Assembly: GCF_000317025.1 (NCBI RefSeq)
Contig: NC_019689.1
Span: 4,883,501-4,947,500 of the forward strand
Reading direction: 5' to 3'
DNA: 64,000 nucleotides
Source: Pleurocapsa sp. PCC 7327
GTDB lineage: Bacteria; Cyanobacteriota; Cyanobacteriia; Cyanobacteriales; Microcystaceae
The translations under genes were made by a program, and so were the position numbers. Shown here piece by piece: positions 54,580 through 63,598 of this stretch. The notes beneath the pieces are model-generated. The model made no database searches. It was not told the DNA's origin and saw nothing but the letters and a program-made list of their open reading frames with translations. Within the stretch, counting starts at the first letter, position 1. Each line of letters starts with the position of its first letter.

Positions 54580-55464
54580 TTACGATAATTTTGCTAAGAA
54601 TTCTTCAGTTAATTTAGCGAATGCCTTTGCTCCACTCGAACTCGGCATTCCTACAACAACTGGCATAAACATATCGACTGCCTTAGCCACATTAACATCC
54701 ATTGGGATAGCATTTTGAAATAAATTTTGAGGCTCAAAATCTTCCTTCACTCGCTTCATGACTTGTTGATAATATCGACTTAATAAACCTCCGCCAGAAA
54801 GAATAAAGACAACTCCCAACAAACGAATATTTATATCCTGTTGGTCTTGATGGCTTTCTTTTAGCTTGCTAATGCGTCTTTCTAATAATTGCATTCCCAC
54901 GATAGACAAAGGTTCGGGTCGAGCAGGGAGCAAATAAAAATCGCTGGCAGCAATCCCACTACGGGTTAATAAGTTATATCCCGGAGCACAGTCCATAATG
55001 ATGAAATCGTAATCATCTCTAATTGGCTCTAGAATCTTTTGAATTAATATTCTTTCAAAGTGATTCCAGACTTTATCAAAATTAGTCTCCTCTTGCTCCA
55101 TTGCTTGTTTGTGCAACATTTCTGAGACAATATATTCGTCATAAAGCTCGATATCTCCCGGCAGTAATTCGAGTCCTTGAATGTTGCAGATAGAAGGGCA
55201 AATAATATCGTAAATATTCAACTTATTATAGGGATTGGGTTGAATAATTGAATCGAGTAAATAGGTCAGTGTTTTTCTTTTTTTTCGCATTCTAGCAAAG
55301 TCATGAGGCGACATTAAACTCAGCGTTGCACTGATTTGTGAGTCTAAATCGAGAACTAGCACTCGTTTCTCGTGATTTTTTGCCAAACAAGTGGCTAGAT
55401 TTACCGTCAGCGTTGTTTTTCCAACGCCGCCTTTCATATTGACAGTACTAATGATTCTTCCCAT
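54580..55464 (-). CDS. ParA-family ATPase (orphan)
   Basis: A 294-residue deviant Walker-type ATPase. Residues 8-18 are NMKGGVGKTTL with the signature lysine. DLDSQISATLSLMSPHDFAR contains the switch I region and DFIIMDCAPGYNLLTRSGIA the Walker B/switch II region. The regions between carry long helices (EMLHKQAMEQEETNFDKVWN). It lacks a ParB partner and parS-like repeats nearby. Because it keeps the classical KGGVGKT it is not the carboxysome-positioning McdA type, which lacks the signature lysine. Chromosome, plasmid-derived or protein-cargo partitioning are all open. Confidence 0.85.
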   Translation of the reverse strand: MGRIISTVNMKGGVGKTTLTVNLATCLAKNHEKRVLVLDLDSQISATLSLMSPHDFARMRKKRKTLTYLLDSIIQPNPYNKLNIYDIICPSICNIQGLELLPGDIELYDEYIVSEMLHKQAMEQEETNFDKVWNHFERILIQKILEPIRDDYDFIIMDCAPGYNLLTRSGIAASDFYLLPARPEPLSIVGMQLLERRISKLKESHQDQQDINIRLLGVVFILSGGGLLSRYYQQVMKRVKEDFEPQNLFQNAIPMDVNVAKAVDMFMPVVVGMPSSSGAKAFAKLTEEFLAKLS

Positions 55465-55884
55465 TGACAGACTTCCTGACGCTCGATAGAGCTTTAAGCT
55501 TCTTCGCTAAGTTAGTGTACCAGAATCGCTACTAATAGAACTGTTACTGATGAAGAAGGGGAAAAATGCAAGGAAAATTTTTTTCAGGAAATCGGCGGGA
55601 AATCTTTGTAGTCCATAAACGTAGGTATGAGTTTTGGATGAGTTGCCGACAACTTCTTGCCAATATTTCATCCCTCCTATTCATCCCAATGAGTGAGGCT
55701 CATTGATAGGTAACGGCGCGATAGTAGAAGTAAGAGCTAGAGCGATCGTCGAATGATGAGCAAGGAGATAAAAACCATGAAGCATTAGCAACTTTTGAAT
55801 ATTAGCAGGATGGCGACCAATGTTGTACGGTAATTACAACTTTCTGACGAAAGTCAAGCTATCACAACAAAATTTTACAAAAGT
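55465..55884. other. Intergenic region upstream of parA-like gene
   Basis: No convincing gene. AATGAG-tgagg-CTCATT forms a 6-bp hairpin near 55689-55705. A 46-codon frame starting near 55567 has poor composition and is not called. Confidence 0.45.
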
Positions 55885-55890
55885 TATAAT
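55885..55890 (+). promoter_or_regulatory. -10 element of the 28-codon gene
   Basis: A consensus TATAAT lies 30 bases before the ATG at 55920. A -35 near 55862 (TCACAA) is poor. The spacing would give a leader of about 20-25 bases. Confidence 0.45.
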
Positions 55891-55919
55891 ATAAATAGAT
55901 AGAAAGAAACGAAAGAAAA

Positions 55920-56006
55920 ATGTCTAAATCTCTTGCACTTCCACTATTTGTTCAATCAAGCTTATCAATTGTCGCCTTTTTAGCGATCGCGATCCTTTTG
56001 GCTTAA
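55920..56006 (+). CDS. 28-residue single-span membrane peptide
   Basis: My translation gives MSKSLALPLFVQSSLSIVAF then LAIAILLA and a stop. The peptide has a short positive N-terminus and one hydrophobic helix (residues 9-28) filling the rest. This size and shape is usual for small subunits of photosystems, cytochrome b6f or NDH-1, but I cannot match it to any of them. A TATAAT box precedes it, an A/G-rich RBS-like run (GAAAGAAACGAAAG) lies before the ATG, and a terminator follows 84 bases after the stop. The complete unit argues for a real gene. Confidence 0.5.
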   Translation: MSKSLALPLFVQSSLSIVAFLAIAILLA

Positions 56007-56089
56007 TGGCGTTCAGATCTTACTGCGATATTCAAGGCAAACACACGAGCTTAAATTCGCCGCGATCGCCAATAATAGATTTAAGGATT

Positions 56090-56128
56090 GAGACTCGATA
56101 ACATCTCAAAATCGAGCCTCTTATTTTT
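56090..56128 (+). terminator. Rho-independent terminator after the 28-codon gene
   Basis: GAG-a-CTCGAT and ATCGAG-c-CTC pair around an 11-base loop with a single internal mismatch, followed by TTATTTTT. Confidence 0.7.
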
Positions 56129-56129
56129 A

Positions 56130-57650
56130 TCAGTTTTTTACTTTATATAAATGAACGTGTGGGCTTTGAAAAACGCTTTGTAGGTTCGATTTAGGAACTT
56201 TTTTCATTAACTTTTCATTAGAGATAAGAACATAGTCATAGTTGTCTAAAACAAGCTTCCACCTAACTCCTTTACCTTGTTCGTACCCCGTTGCCATAGT
56301 TTTTTCAGCTAGAGGAACATATTTGGCTTGAAACTCAACTGGCTGTTGGGTTTCAAAGGCAAAGAATGATGGAACAAAAGCAGATTTCTCGATCGTGGCA
56401 TAAGTTGGTGCATGGATAAAAGGTATAGTTGCATAGTAATTCTTAAAAGCTCTCGCACTGAAAAGGCGACTTCCTTTCTCAATATGCTCGATCGCAGTCA
56501 AAATTTCTCTGTACTCGCCTTGAACGGCATTCCAAGCTGAATTGATAACGAATATACGCACTGAAAAAACAACAATAAGTAAACCTAAGATTGCTCGATT
56601 GAACAGTTTGTCAGAATTAAATTCTATACTGGATAGGAAGAGGAAAAATAATGGTACTAATATTCTCCAATCTGCATGGGAGCTAGTCACGGCTTTTGCT
56701 GGGATTACAAAGTAAGCGACAGTCACAGCACACAGAGGTAAAATCATATATTGGCTGAGACGAAGCTTTTTCAACAAAAGACCCACTATCGGGATAAATA
56801 ATATTAAAATTATCGTTATATTATCTAAAAATAAGCTATAGTTATCCGTCATCCTCATTTTCACATACTTTAGTTTGGTAATGACGGGGGTTAAATATTT
56901 AATTGTTTCTCCGCCCGATGTAGGGCTAGATAAATATAAGATTGCTGGAATAATAAACTGACCGAATAGAACTAATAATCTTTGAAAAATTGCTCTTTTA
57001 AAATAGCTTCTTTGTTTAAAGAATGAATAAATCTCATAGGAAACAACTACTAATCCATAAATTCCGAAGCCATAAAGATGGCAGATAAATAAAATACTGA
57101 TTAGGCAGCTAAATAAAACTAACCTCAACCAAGTTTTATTTTCTCTCATTAAAATCCATATACCAATACACCATAAAGCTAGCCCAGTTCCAAAAAGAAA
57201 ATTTATAAAATTTATAATAAAGGCTTGATTGTATACCGCCATAAAGGTCATCAAAGACCAAAAATTTATCCTTCTAAAGAGCGCATAACTTAAAAATGCG
57301 CTGCCACCTGTCAGCATAAAAATATTGAGGACTAACATTAATCTGCCTGCAATATCTAGTCCAACAAACTTTGCTAGAAATGGGACGATGATATCCATCG
57401 CCAAATTAGGCAAAATCATAAAGTTGACTTGATAATACTTTTGCAAATCTGGATCGTTATGATAGTTGAGAAGCACGTACATGCGTGCTAAATGATTCGG
57501 GTAGTCTTGTAATGGCAAAAATTCATTTAACCAGATGGGAAGTTGTGCCAAGATAAACAAGAAGGTATAAGCAAGCAAAAACCAGATTACAGTACTCCGG
57601 TTACTCTGCTGTTGCCGGATTGAAGGTAATACAGAGGTTGTAACTCTCAT
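56130..57650 (-). CDS. Polytopic membrane protein, GT-C glycosyltransferase-like
   Basis: A 506-residue protein with about ten to twelve hydrophobic helices from residue 20 to 385 and a soluble extracytoplasmic tail of about 120 residues. The first loop holds NEFLPLQDYPNHLARMYVLL; an acidic DYxNH motif at this place recalls GT-C lipid-sugar-dependent glycosyltransferases. VTSSHADWRILVPLFFLFLS and GKGVRWKLVLDNYDYVLISN follow. It probably transfers a sugar from a polyprenyl donor to an envelope acceptor. No partner genes adjoin. The acceptor is unknown and the enzymatic class is inferred from topology and motif only. Confidence 0.65.
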   Translation of the reverse strand: MRVTTSVLPSIRQQQSNRSTVIWFLLAYTFLFILAQLPIWLNEFLPLQDYPNHLARMYVLLNYHNDPDLQKYYQVNFMILPNLAMDIIVPFLAKFVGLDIAGRLMLVLNIFMLTGGSAFLSYALFRRINFWSLMTFMAVYNQAFIINFINFLFGTGLALWCIGIWILMRENKTWLRLVLFSCLISILFICHLYGFGIYGLVVVSYEIYSFFKQRSYFKRAIFQRLLVLFGQFIIPAILYLSSPTSGGETIKYLTPVITKLKYVKMRMTDNYSLFLDNITIILILFIPIVGLLLKKLRLSQYMILPLCAVTVAYFVIPAKAVTSSHADWRILVPLFFLFLSSIEFNSDKLFNRAILGLLIVVFSVRIFVINSAWNAVQGEYREILTAIEHIEKGSRLFSARAFKNYYATIPFIHAPTYATIEKSAFVPSFFAFETQQPVEFQAKYVPLAEKTMATGYEQGKGVRWKLVLDNYDYVLISNEKLMKKVPKSNLQSVFQSPHVHLYKVKN

Positions 57651-57958
57651 GCGATCGATTCCTATTTTGATTATTATCTAGCAGAAGCAGGAAAAGAAGC
57701 AGACAAAATCTGTTTGTGCAGCTACAGATGCTAGTATAAGTAGAGCCAAGGCTAACAAAACTTTGTGAAGAATTCGAGAACTTTTAAGAGAAACTGTTCC
57801 AGATTAAACTTGAACGGGGTTTTAAAGAAGCTGAATTTAAGCGCATAAAGTAGCTAGAAGCAGATGGCGAGTTTGAAACGCAAAAAATTCAGGCTTCCTA
57901 TTCATCTTTTTTACAAGCAACCAGCTAATTTTTATTAATTTATTGCTCGAAAGTCTTA
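57651..57958. other. Gap upstream of the GT-C-like gene
   Basis: About 300 bases without a supported gene. One frame from about 57760 reads LTKLCEEFENF*EKLFQIKL... with two internal stops and may be a gene remnant. Confidence 0.4.
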
Positions 57959-58714
57959 CTAATGTGCCGTCCAAGCCATATCGATCGCCTGTACCGAACC
58001 AGTAATCGCCCAAGCTTCCTGGGAACATAAAAAAGCCACATAATTGGCGACATCTTCGGGTTCGAGGAGTTTTTTGATGGCAGTTTTTTGTAGTAACACC
58101 TTTTCTTCTACTTCTTGGGGCAGAATGCCGCGAGTGCGCGCTTGATCCGCGATTTGCTTCTCGACTAAGGGCGTTCGCACGTAAGCCGGACAGATGGTAT
58201 TACAAGTCAAACCATGTTCGCCTCCCTCCAAGGCGACAACTTTCGTGAAGCCGACAAGACCGTGTTTAGCTGTAACGTAACCGACTTTGAAGGGACTGGC
58301 AGTTAAGCTATGGACGCTGCCGATGTTGACGATCCGCCCGTGCCCCGATTTAATTAGATAAAACCAAGCGTATTTGGTTAGCAAAAAAGGAGCCGTCAGC
58401 ATTACCGCGATCATTTTCTCCCAGGTATCTTCTGGGAAATCGGGAATCGGGTCGATCTGCTGGAAACCTGCATTATTGATTAGGATATCCAGTTGACCGT
58501 AGCACGCGATCGCTGCTTCAACTGCCTTTTTACAATCTTCGCGCTTGCTTAGGTCGGCAGTGACAAAGCTACCATTCAACTCAGCAGCTACCGCATTCCC
58601 TTTGTCTGGATCGAGGTCTGCAATGACAACTTTGATGTCTCGTTGAGCAAGTTTTTTGGCACAAGCGCGACCGATCCCGCTTGCAGCCCCCGTGACTAGA
58701 GCAACTCGTGACAT
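57959..58714 (-). CDS. bdhA: 3-Hydroxybutyrate dehydrogenase (SDR family)
   Basis: A 251-residue classical short-chain dehydrogenase. The cofactor loop is TGAASGIGRACAKKL, ADLDPD favours NAD+, NNAG is present, and the catalytic Ser-Tyr-Lys lies in NIGSVHSLTASPFKVGYVTA plus KHGLVGF. Substrate-side segments CPAYVRTPLVEKQI and the terminal SVQAIDMAWTAH match D-beta-hydroxybutyrate dehydrogenases. The enzyme interconverts 3-hydroxybutyrate and acetoacetate, as in polyhydroxybutyrate turnover. No PHB synthase gene lies in the window. It starts cleanly at ATG 58714 and has its own promoter region. Confidence 0.9.
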   Translation of the reverse strand: MSRVALVTGAASGIGRACAKKLAQRDIKVVIADLDPDKGNAVAAELNGSFVTADLSKREDCKKAVEAAIACYGQLDILINNAGFQQIDPIPDFPEDTWEKMIAVMLTAPFLLTKYAWFYLIKSGHGRIVNIGSVHSLTASPFKVGYVTAKHGLVGFTKVVALEGGEHGLTCNTICPAYVRTPLVEKQIADQARTRGILPQEVEEKVLLQKTAIKKLLEPEDVANYVAFLCSQEAWAITGSVQAIDMAWTAH

Positions 58715-58836
58715 AACGATAGGTCTGACTTGAAGTCAGAGAACTCGTTTCTCTTTACCTCAATTATTAACCCATTTCAGAGAATCGATTCGATCGCGAT
58801 CGCACTACACTAAAACAAATTACCTATGGAATAATG

Positions 58837-58862
58837 CCCGCACGAGCAGAACGCTAGCACTA
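58837..58862. repeat. Degenerate REP-like palindrome
   Basis: ACGAGCAGAACGCTAGCACT resembles the REP core and its right flank (TGCTCGCACTA) seen at 15.3-16.1 kb, with several mismatches in the stem. It lies between bdhA and trmFO. Confidence 0.4.
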
Positions 58863-58934
58863 CATTCAGAATTCAAATAGGATCGTTATAGATAGAAAAA
58901 CTCAAGAGAATTTTGGCTATTATTTGGCTATTAG

Positions 58935-60305
58935 ATGACTAATCAGAAAATTCAAGTTATTGGTGGAGGATTGGCAGGAACAGAAGCTGCTTGGCAAATT
59001 GCTCAAGCGGGGGTTCCAGTCATTCTCTACGAAATGCGTCCGGTTCGGATGAGTCCCGCACACCATACGGAAGAATTAGCAGAGTTAGTTTGTAGCAATT
59101 CCTTTGGGGCAAGTCAAAGCGATCGCGCGGCGGGTTTACTCCACGAAGAATTACGCCGCCTCGGTTCCATTGTCATCCGCACCGCAGATAAACACGCCGT
59201 TCCTGCTGGCGGTGCTCTAGCGGTCGATCGCGCCGCATTTAGCCGCGAGCTAACCGAAACCCTGGCAAATCACCCCTTAATCGAACTCTGTCGCCAAGAG
59301 ATCGCAGAAATCCCCAGAGAAGGCATAGTCGTCCTCGCCACCGGACCTCTTACCAGTCCGGCGCTAGCAGAAGACTTGCAGCGCTTTACCGGAATGGAGT
59401 ATATGAGCTTTTTTGATGCAGCCAGTCCCATCGTCGTGGGAGAATCGATCGATCGAGACATTGCCTTTCTCGCTTCCCGTTACGACAAAGGAGAAGCCGC
59501 CTACCTCAACTGTCCCATGAATCGGGAGGAGTATCTGCACTTCTGGCAAGAACTGTGCAACGCCGAACAAGCAGAATTGAAAGATTTTGAGCGCGAAAAC
59601 GCCAAATTCTTTGAAGGTTGTCTCCCTATCGAAGAATTGGCCCGACGGGGAGAAGATACTATGCGCTACGGCCCTCTCAAACCCGTCGGAATTTTTGACT
59701 CTCGCTTCGGCGATTTTCGCGATCCCCACAATCAATCGAAGCGTCCTTACGCAGTAGTTCAACTGCGCCAAGAAGATAAGGCGGGTCAGTTGTGGAATAT
59801 GGTTGGCTTTCAAACTAATTTGCGCTGGGGAGAACAGAAGCGAGTTTTCCGATTAATTCCTGGGTTGGAAAATGCTGAATTTGTTCGCATGGGGGTCATG
59901 CACCGCAATACGTTTATTAATTCTCCCCAGTTACTCTCTCCCACCTTGCAATTTAAAAACAGAAAAACCTTACTAGCCGCAGGTCAACTGATCGGAACGG
60001 AAGGCTACACTGCTGCCGCAGCAGGGGGATGGTTGGCGGGAACGAATGCGGCGCGAATAGCGTTGGGATTAGCACCCGTCTCCATGCCTGGGACAACGAT
60101 GATGGGAGCGTTATTTGAATTTATCAGTTCTGCCTCCCCGAAACATTTTCAACCCATGCCGCCGAATTTTGGCATTTTACCGGAGTTGCCCGCACGAATT
60201 CGCAACAAACAGGAAAGATACGGCAAATATCGCGATCGCGCTTTGACAGATTTGGAGGCTTGGCAAAGTCAAATCAAATCTCTTTGTCTATCGAGTAACA
60301 TCTAA
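58935..60305 (+). CDS. trmFO: Methylenetetrahydrofolate-tRNA-(uracil-5-)-methyltransferase TrmFO
   Basis: A 456-residue flavoenzyme forming m5U54 in the T-loop of tRNA, using methylene-THF and FADH2. The FAD-binding N-terminus is [32 protein letters not shown] carries the Cys region of the family. [18 protein letters not shown] and the C-terminal [20 protein letters not shown] with GALFEFIS are also TrmFO signatures. It is followed by the DUF4336 gene 11 bases later on the same strand. ATG 58935 fits the family start; no strong RBS is visible. Confidence 0.95.
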   Translation: MTNQKIQVIGGGLAGTEAAWQIAQAGVPVILYEMRPVRMSPAHHTEELAELVCSNSFGASQSDRAAGLLHEELRRLGSIVIRTADKHAVPAGGALAVDRAAFSRELTETLANHPLIELCRQEIAEIPREGIVVLATGPLTSPALAEDLQRFTGMEYMSFFDAASPIVVGESIDRDIAFLASRYDKGEAAYLNCPMNREEYLHFWQELCNAEQAELKDFERENAKFFEGCLPIEELARRGEDTMRYGPLKPVGIFDSRFGDFRDPHNQSKRPYAVVQLRQEDKAGQLWNMVGFQTNLRWGEQKRVFRLIPGLENAEFVRMGVMHRNTFINSPQLLSPTLQFKNRKTLLAAGQLIGTEGYTAAAAGGWLAGTNAARIALGLAPVSMPGTTMMGALFEFISSASPKHFQPMPPNFGILPELPARIRNKQERYGKYRDRALTDLEAWQSQIKSLCLSSNI

Positions 60306-60316
60306 ATGCATTCGCT

Positions 60317-61027
60317 ATGTTGAGACAAATCGATCGAAACATCTGGGTTGGCGAACAACCGCTAAAGTTCTGGGGGTTTGAGGTCGGTACGCGAATGACT
60401 GTCATTCGTCTGGCAAATGGCGAGGTAATCGTCATCTCTCCAATTAAAGTCGATGAGAGAACCATCCATCAAATTAATGAGATAGGAAAGGTTACTGCGA
60501 TTATTGCCCCAAATCTTTATCATCACCTTTTTGTTGCTGAATTTAAAGCCATTTATCCCCATGCAAAAATATGGGCTGCCCCAGGTCTAGAATCTAAGAG
60601 ACCAGATGTTCCTATTGACAAGATCCTGAATAATGGCAAAGTTGGCAACGCCGATGAAGTTGAATACTTGTTGTTTGAAGGCTTGAAATTTTTTAATTTG
60701 AATGGATCGTCGGCCTTAAACGAAATTGTGTTTTTTCATCGCGAAAGCCAGACTTTAATACTGACAGATATAGCCTATCATTTCAATGAAAGCTTCTCCT
60801 TGAAAACTCAGCTAGCTTTCAGATTTATGGGAGGCTATAAAAAGCTAAAACCCTCATTATTGGAAAAATTGGCTACGCGAGAAACAGATAAGGTAAAATG
60901 CACGATAGGGCAAGTACTTTGTTGGGATTTTGACAGAGTGATTATGGCTCATGGAAGCATAATCGAAAACGATGGAAAGAGAAAACTAAAAGAAGGATAC
61001 GAAAGTTTTTTATCCACCACTTTATAA
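60317..61027 (+). CDS. DUF4336 protein (metallo-beta-lactamase-like fold)
   Basis: A 236-residue protein: MLRQIDRNIWVGEQPLKFWG, then TRMTVIRLANGEVIVISPIK, matching DUF4336. The strand order and the TAIIAPNLYHHLFVAEFKAI and VIMAHGSIIENDGKRKLKEG segments resemble metallo-hydrolases. Only a partial His motif (YHH) is present in place of HxHxDH, so metal binding is uncertain. The gene is 11 bases after trmFO, and a small membrane protein follows 24 bases later, suggesting one transcript. Confidence 0.82.
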   Translation: MLRQIDRNIWVGEQPLKFWGFEVGTRMTVIRLANGEVIVISPIKVDERTIHQINEIGKVTAIIAPNLYHHLFVAEFKAIYPHAKIWAAPGLESKRPDVPIDKILNNGKVGNADEVEYLLFEGLKFFNLNGSSALNEIVFFHRESQTLILTDIAYHFNESFSLKTQLAFRFMGGYKKLKPSLLEKLATRETDKVKCTIGQVLCWDFDRVIMAHGSIIENDGKRKLKEGYESFLSTTL

Positions 61028-61051
61028 TCTAAAAAACTTCCATTTTCAATT

Positions 61052-61294
61052 ATGAAAGAGAAATTTATAACTTGGTTAAATCGTTTATTAGTCGCAGATA
61101 TTTTTCTAGTCATCTTTGGTTTTTTGTGGTTTGCGATCGCGGTTGTCGGTCATTATGTTGGCATTCCCCTCGGTTTTGACATTTGGTATAAGCTTTGGCA
61201 ACCGCTATTCAATCCGGCTCTTGGAATTTTATTTCTTGGGGCGATTCTAAGTTGGCTGATTAATAAAGTTTCTGAGAAACTAGAGTCTAAATAA
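61052..61294 (+). CDS. Small two-helix membrane protein, 80 aa
   Basis: Two hydrophobic segments (VADIFLVIFGFLWFAIAVVG and ALGILFLGAILSWLI) flank a loop GHYVGIPLGFDIWYKLWQPL. The C-terminus is charged (NKVSEKLESK). It follows DUF4336 within 24 bases and is probably cotranscribed with trmFO. The regular topology and codon usage support it being a gene. The family is unknown to me; homologous 70-80-residue proteins are, from memory, widespread in cyanobacteria. Confidence 0.7.
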   Translation: MKEKFITWLNRLLVADIFLVIFGFLWFAIAVVGHYVGIPLGFDIWYKLWQPLFNPALGILFLGAILSWLINKVSEKLESK

Positions 61295-61315
61295 AAATTC
61301 TTATACCAATTCAAG

Positions 61316-61552
61316 CTATGAAATCTCTTTAGGAGCTTTTTTCTCATCCTGAGTATTTAAGACGGCAGGTTTTGTCCGAGCATGACGATAGATCTTCTTA
61401 ATTTTTACCGTGCGATCGATAGTTTTTAGCGGAATTTTAAATACTGTTGGCGCGCTATAGGTTTGACTCAAATTAATGCCTAATGCTGTTTTGAGGAGAT
61501 AGGCACAGTAAAGAACGAACAAAAGAGATAAAAATCGCTTGATCCCGGACAA
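61316..61552 (-). CDS. Small exported or anchored hypothetical protein with TTG start
   Basis: A 78-codon frame starting at TTG 61552, with AGGAG placed seven bases upstream. The N-terminus KRFLSLLFVLYCAYLLKTAL is a signal-anchor; the rest is basic (IDRTVKIKKIYRHARTKPAV). The well-placed RBS before a TTG is the main support for this start. It converges with the small two-helix protein gene. No family recognised. Confidence 0.5.
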   Translation of the reverse strand: MSGIKRFLSLLFVLYCAYLLKTALGINLSQTYSAPTVFKIPLKTIDRTVKIKKIYRHARTKPAVLNTQDEKKAPKEIS

Positions 61553-61991
61553 AGTATTGCTCCTATTGAGGTAAACTGGCAGATATTATTAAGACAGAAA
61601 AAAGTCAAGAACTGGATAATTTAGTAAAATGTCGCTAAATCGACGATCGCAAGCAAATCTTGAATAACTTCAAGCTAGGTCATTAGTCTAGAGAAGAAGA
61701 GCATAGATAGCAAAAATAGTTGATACTTAACCAAAGCTTAGAAGAAAAAATACTCGATCGATTTCTTAGAAAACAAAAGCTGAGACCCCATAAAAATTGT
61801 CTTGGTTTTGTGAGGAAAGTCGATTTGCAGAACCGATTCTAAATCCTGAATTTTTAAAGCTTTTAGCGTCATAATTCTTTATGTTTTTTTTCAAGTTTTT
61901 GTCTCTATTTTTGTCTATAGTAAAAGTAGAGGAATATGATCGCCCCAAGCTGCGATCGCCAGCAAAATAAAAGTGAGGGGGTAAGTCATCT
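61553..61991. other. Gap upstream of DUF4327 copy 3
   Basis: About 440 AT-rich bases. A 60-codon minus-strand frame at 61766-61948 has poor composition and is not called. The final 20 bases hold GAGGGGG, the RBS of the next gene. Confidence 0.5.
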
Positions 61992-62210
61992 ATGCAAACA
62001 ATTTCTTACTCCATCGACGTTATTAAAGATGAAGCGCGTCAATTAGTCGAAAGCGGTGTCGTCGATCGCCAACAGCCAATTTATGTTCTCTGTCAGTTTA
62101 TTCCTCCTCGCGAATGGATCTGCGTCGAGTGTGAATTAGAAAAAAATGACTATCTACTCAGAGATCCGATTATCGATCTACTCGCTCATGAAGAATGGGA
62201 AGATGATTAA
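61992..62210 (+). CDS. DUF4327 family protein, copy 3
   Basis: A 72-residue paralogue of the proteins encoded at 960 and 1497. It has SIDVIKDEARQLVESGVVDR, YVLCQFIPPREWICVECELE and LLRDPIIDLLAHEEWEDD. It is the most divergent of the three: the N-terminal Ser/Thr-Pro tail is short, and RIGDL is replaced by PIIDL. The two Cys positions and REW are conserved. GAGGGGG lies upstream of ATG. It stands alone between the small membrane genes and the convergent sbcD-like gene. Function unknown. Confidence 0.85.
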   Translation: MQTISYSIDVIKDEARQLVESGVVDRQQPIYVLCQFIPPREWICVECELEKNDYLLRDPIIDLLAHEEWEDD

Positions 62211-62229
62211 ATCAGCAACCAGTGAGTAG

Positions 62230-63528
62230 TTACTCGCCGATTTCTAGGGTTAATTGAGTTTTTGTCGCTTTTTCTTCTTCTGTCTCCAGCCAACTGTCGC
62301 GATCGCTATCAAGTAGACTCTGTGCGGCTTCTATAAGATCGGGCATAATATCTTTGAGGTCGCCTCGACTGGTGAGATAAGTTTTTAAAGCTTCGATGGG
62401 GTCGAGACTGGTGCCAACCCCTAATTCGGGCAGGCGAGGACGGGCTAATTGACTGACTAATTCCGGGCGGATAGTATAGCTATGGACTGATTTAAGTGCC
62501 TCTTGAATTACCCGATTATCGATCGCATCTAGCTGTTCGGAACGAATTTTATAAATCAGTCGCACAACGGCATTTTCGATCTTTTTTTTGGCAATAGCGT
62601 TTAAAATCGCAGCTTGCGGATTGTCTTTTTCTGAAGCATCCACTTCAATCGTACAGAAGGGACGCGCGGGCAAGGGACAAAATTCCCAAGTAACTTTTCC
62701 TTTAGCAATTTCGATCGAGACGTACCCTTTCTCTTCTTTCTCTTCACTAAAATCAACCCGTTCGATGCTGCCAGGATAAATAATGGGGGGATCGTTGGAT
62801 GGATTGAGATTTTGGTGTTTGTGAATGTGACCTAATGCCACATAATCGAATTCGGGACGGATGAGAAGGGAAATGGGAATCGTAAAACCTTTCCCAACGG
62901 CTAAAAAACGTTCCGCTCCCAGATTAGCGCGGTCTACCATCAAATGACCTAATAAAACGGTTGGAATCGTGCGATCGAGTTGACGAATTTCTGCTTCTAA
63001 AACGGGTTCGAGTTTTTTGATCAATAAATCGTTGACTTCGGCCAGCGATAATCCTTCGGTTTCTGGACGAGTCAGCAGTGTCGAACGAGTTAACCAAGGA
63101 AGGGTAATAACTTGTATCTCGCCGTTGCGAGTCGCAATGCGGTGAGTCTTGATGCTGTCTCCCACAATAAATCCGGGGACAGCTAAGGTGCGATAAATAG
63201 ACAAACTCGCACCTCCATTGCCTTGAGAATGCTGGTCGTGGTTTCCTACCAGTAAAACTGTCGGGATCTTGGCATCTGCCAAGCGGCGAAACTGGGAGGC
63301 AAAAGCTTCTTGAACGTAGGGCGGCGGCGTGGCATCGGGAAAAGCATCTCCCCCAAATAACACCAGATCTACGGGTTGGTTAATGGCGCGATCGATGCAT
63401 TGGCTTAAGGTATTGACAAAATCTTCTAAGCGTGTATTCAAACCAGTTTTGGGATTCACGCGACCGTGAGAAAAACCGCTTCCCATATGGATATCGGAAA
63501 GATGCAGAATTGCGATCGCCTTAGTCAT
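62230..63528 (-). CDS. sbcD: Exonuclease SbcD-like metallophosphoesterase
   Basis: A 432-residue calcineurin-like phosphoesterase of the SbcD/Mre11 group. Metal motifs are LHLSDIHMG, FGGDAFPD, VGNHDQHS, GHLMVD and ALGHIHKH. After residue 290 the protein carries the Mre11-like capping region (VRLIYKIRSEQLDAIDNRVI) and a C-terminal helical tail rich in Glu and Lys. With an SbcC ATPase it would process DNA hairpins and broken ends; sbcC is not adjacent. The presence of many long palindromes in this genome gives it natural substrates. The start ATG 63528 is clear. Confidence 0.88.
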   Translation of the reverse strand: MTKAIAILHLSDIHMGSGFSHGRVNPKTGLNTRLEDFVNTLSQCIDRAINQPVDLVLFGGDAFPDATPPPYVQEAFASQFRRLADAKIPTVLLVGNHDQHSQGNGGASLSIYRTLAVPGFIVGDSIKTHRIATRNGEIQVITLPWLTRSTLLTRPETEGLSLAEVNDLLIKKLEPVLEAEIRQLDRTIPTVLLGHLMVDRANLGAERFLAVGKGFTIPISLLIRPEFDYVALGHIHKHQNLNPSNDPPIIYPGSIERVDFSEEKEEKGYVSIEIAKGKVTWEFCPLPARPFCTIEVDASEKDNPQAAILNAIAKKKIENAVVRLIYKIRSEQLDAIDNRVIQEALKSVHSYTIRPELVSQLARPRLPELGVGTSLDPIEALKTYLTSRGDLKDIMPDLIEAAQSLLDSDRDSWLETEEEKATKTQLTLEIGE

Positions 63529-63598
63529 TGGTTGCTTGCCGAGCTATTTTATTCTGTCAATCATAACAAAATTATCTGACAAACCAAGATTTCTAATG

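Noticed and set aside
54580-55464. Considered McdA (carboxysome positioning) for the ParA-like protein
   Set aside because: It has the classical signature lysine in KGGVGKT, no McdB gene adjoins, and no carboxysome genes are nearby.
57760-57935. Frame reading LTKLCEEFENF*EKLFQIKL... with two stops
   Set aside because: It looks partly coding, but with two stops and no recognised family I could not call it a pseudogene.
61766-61948. 60-codon minus-strand frame in the gap before DUF4327 copy 3
   Set aside because: Asn/Lys/Ser-rich composition in AT-rich DNA and no RBS.
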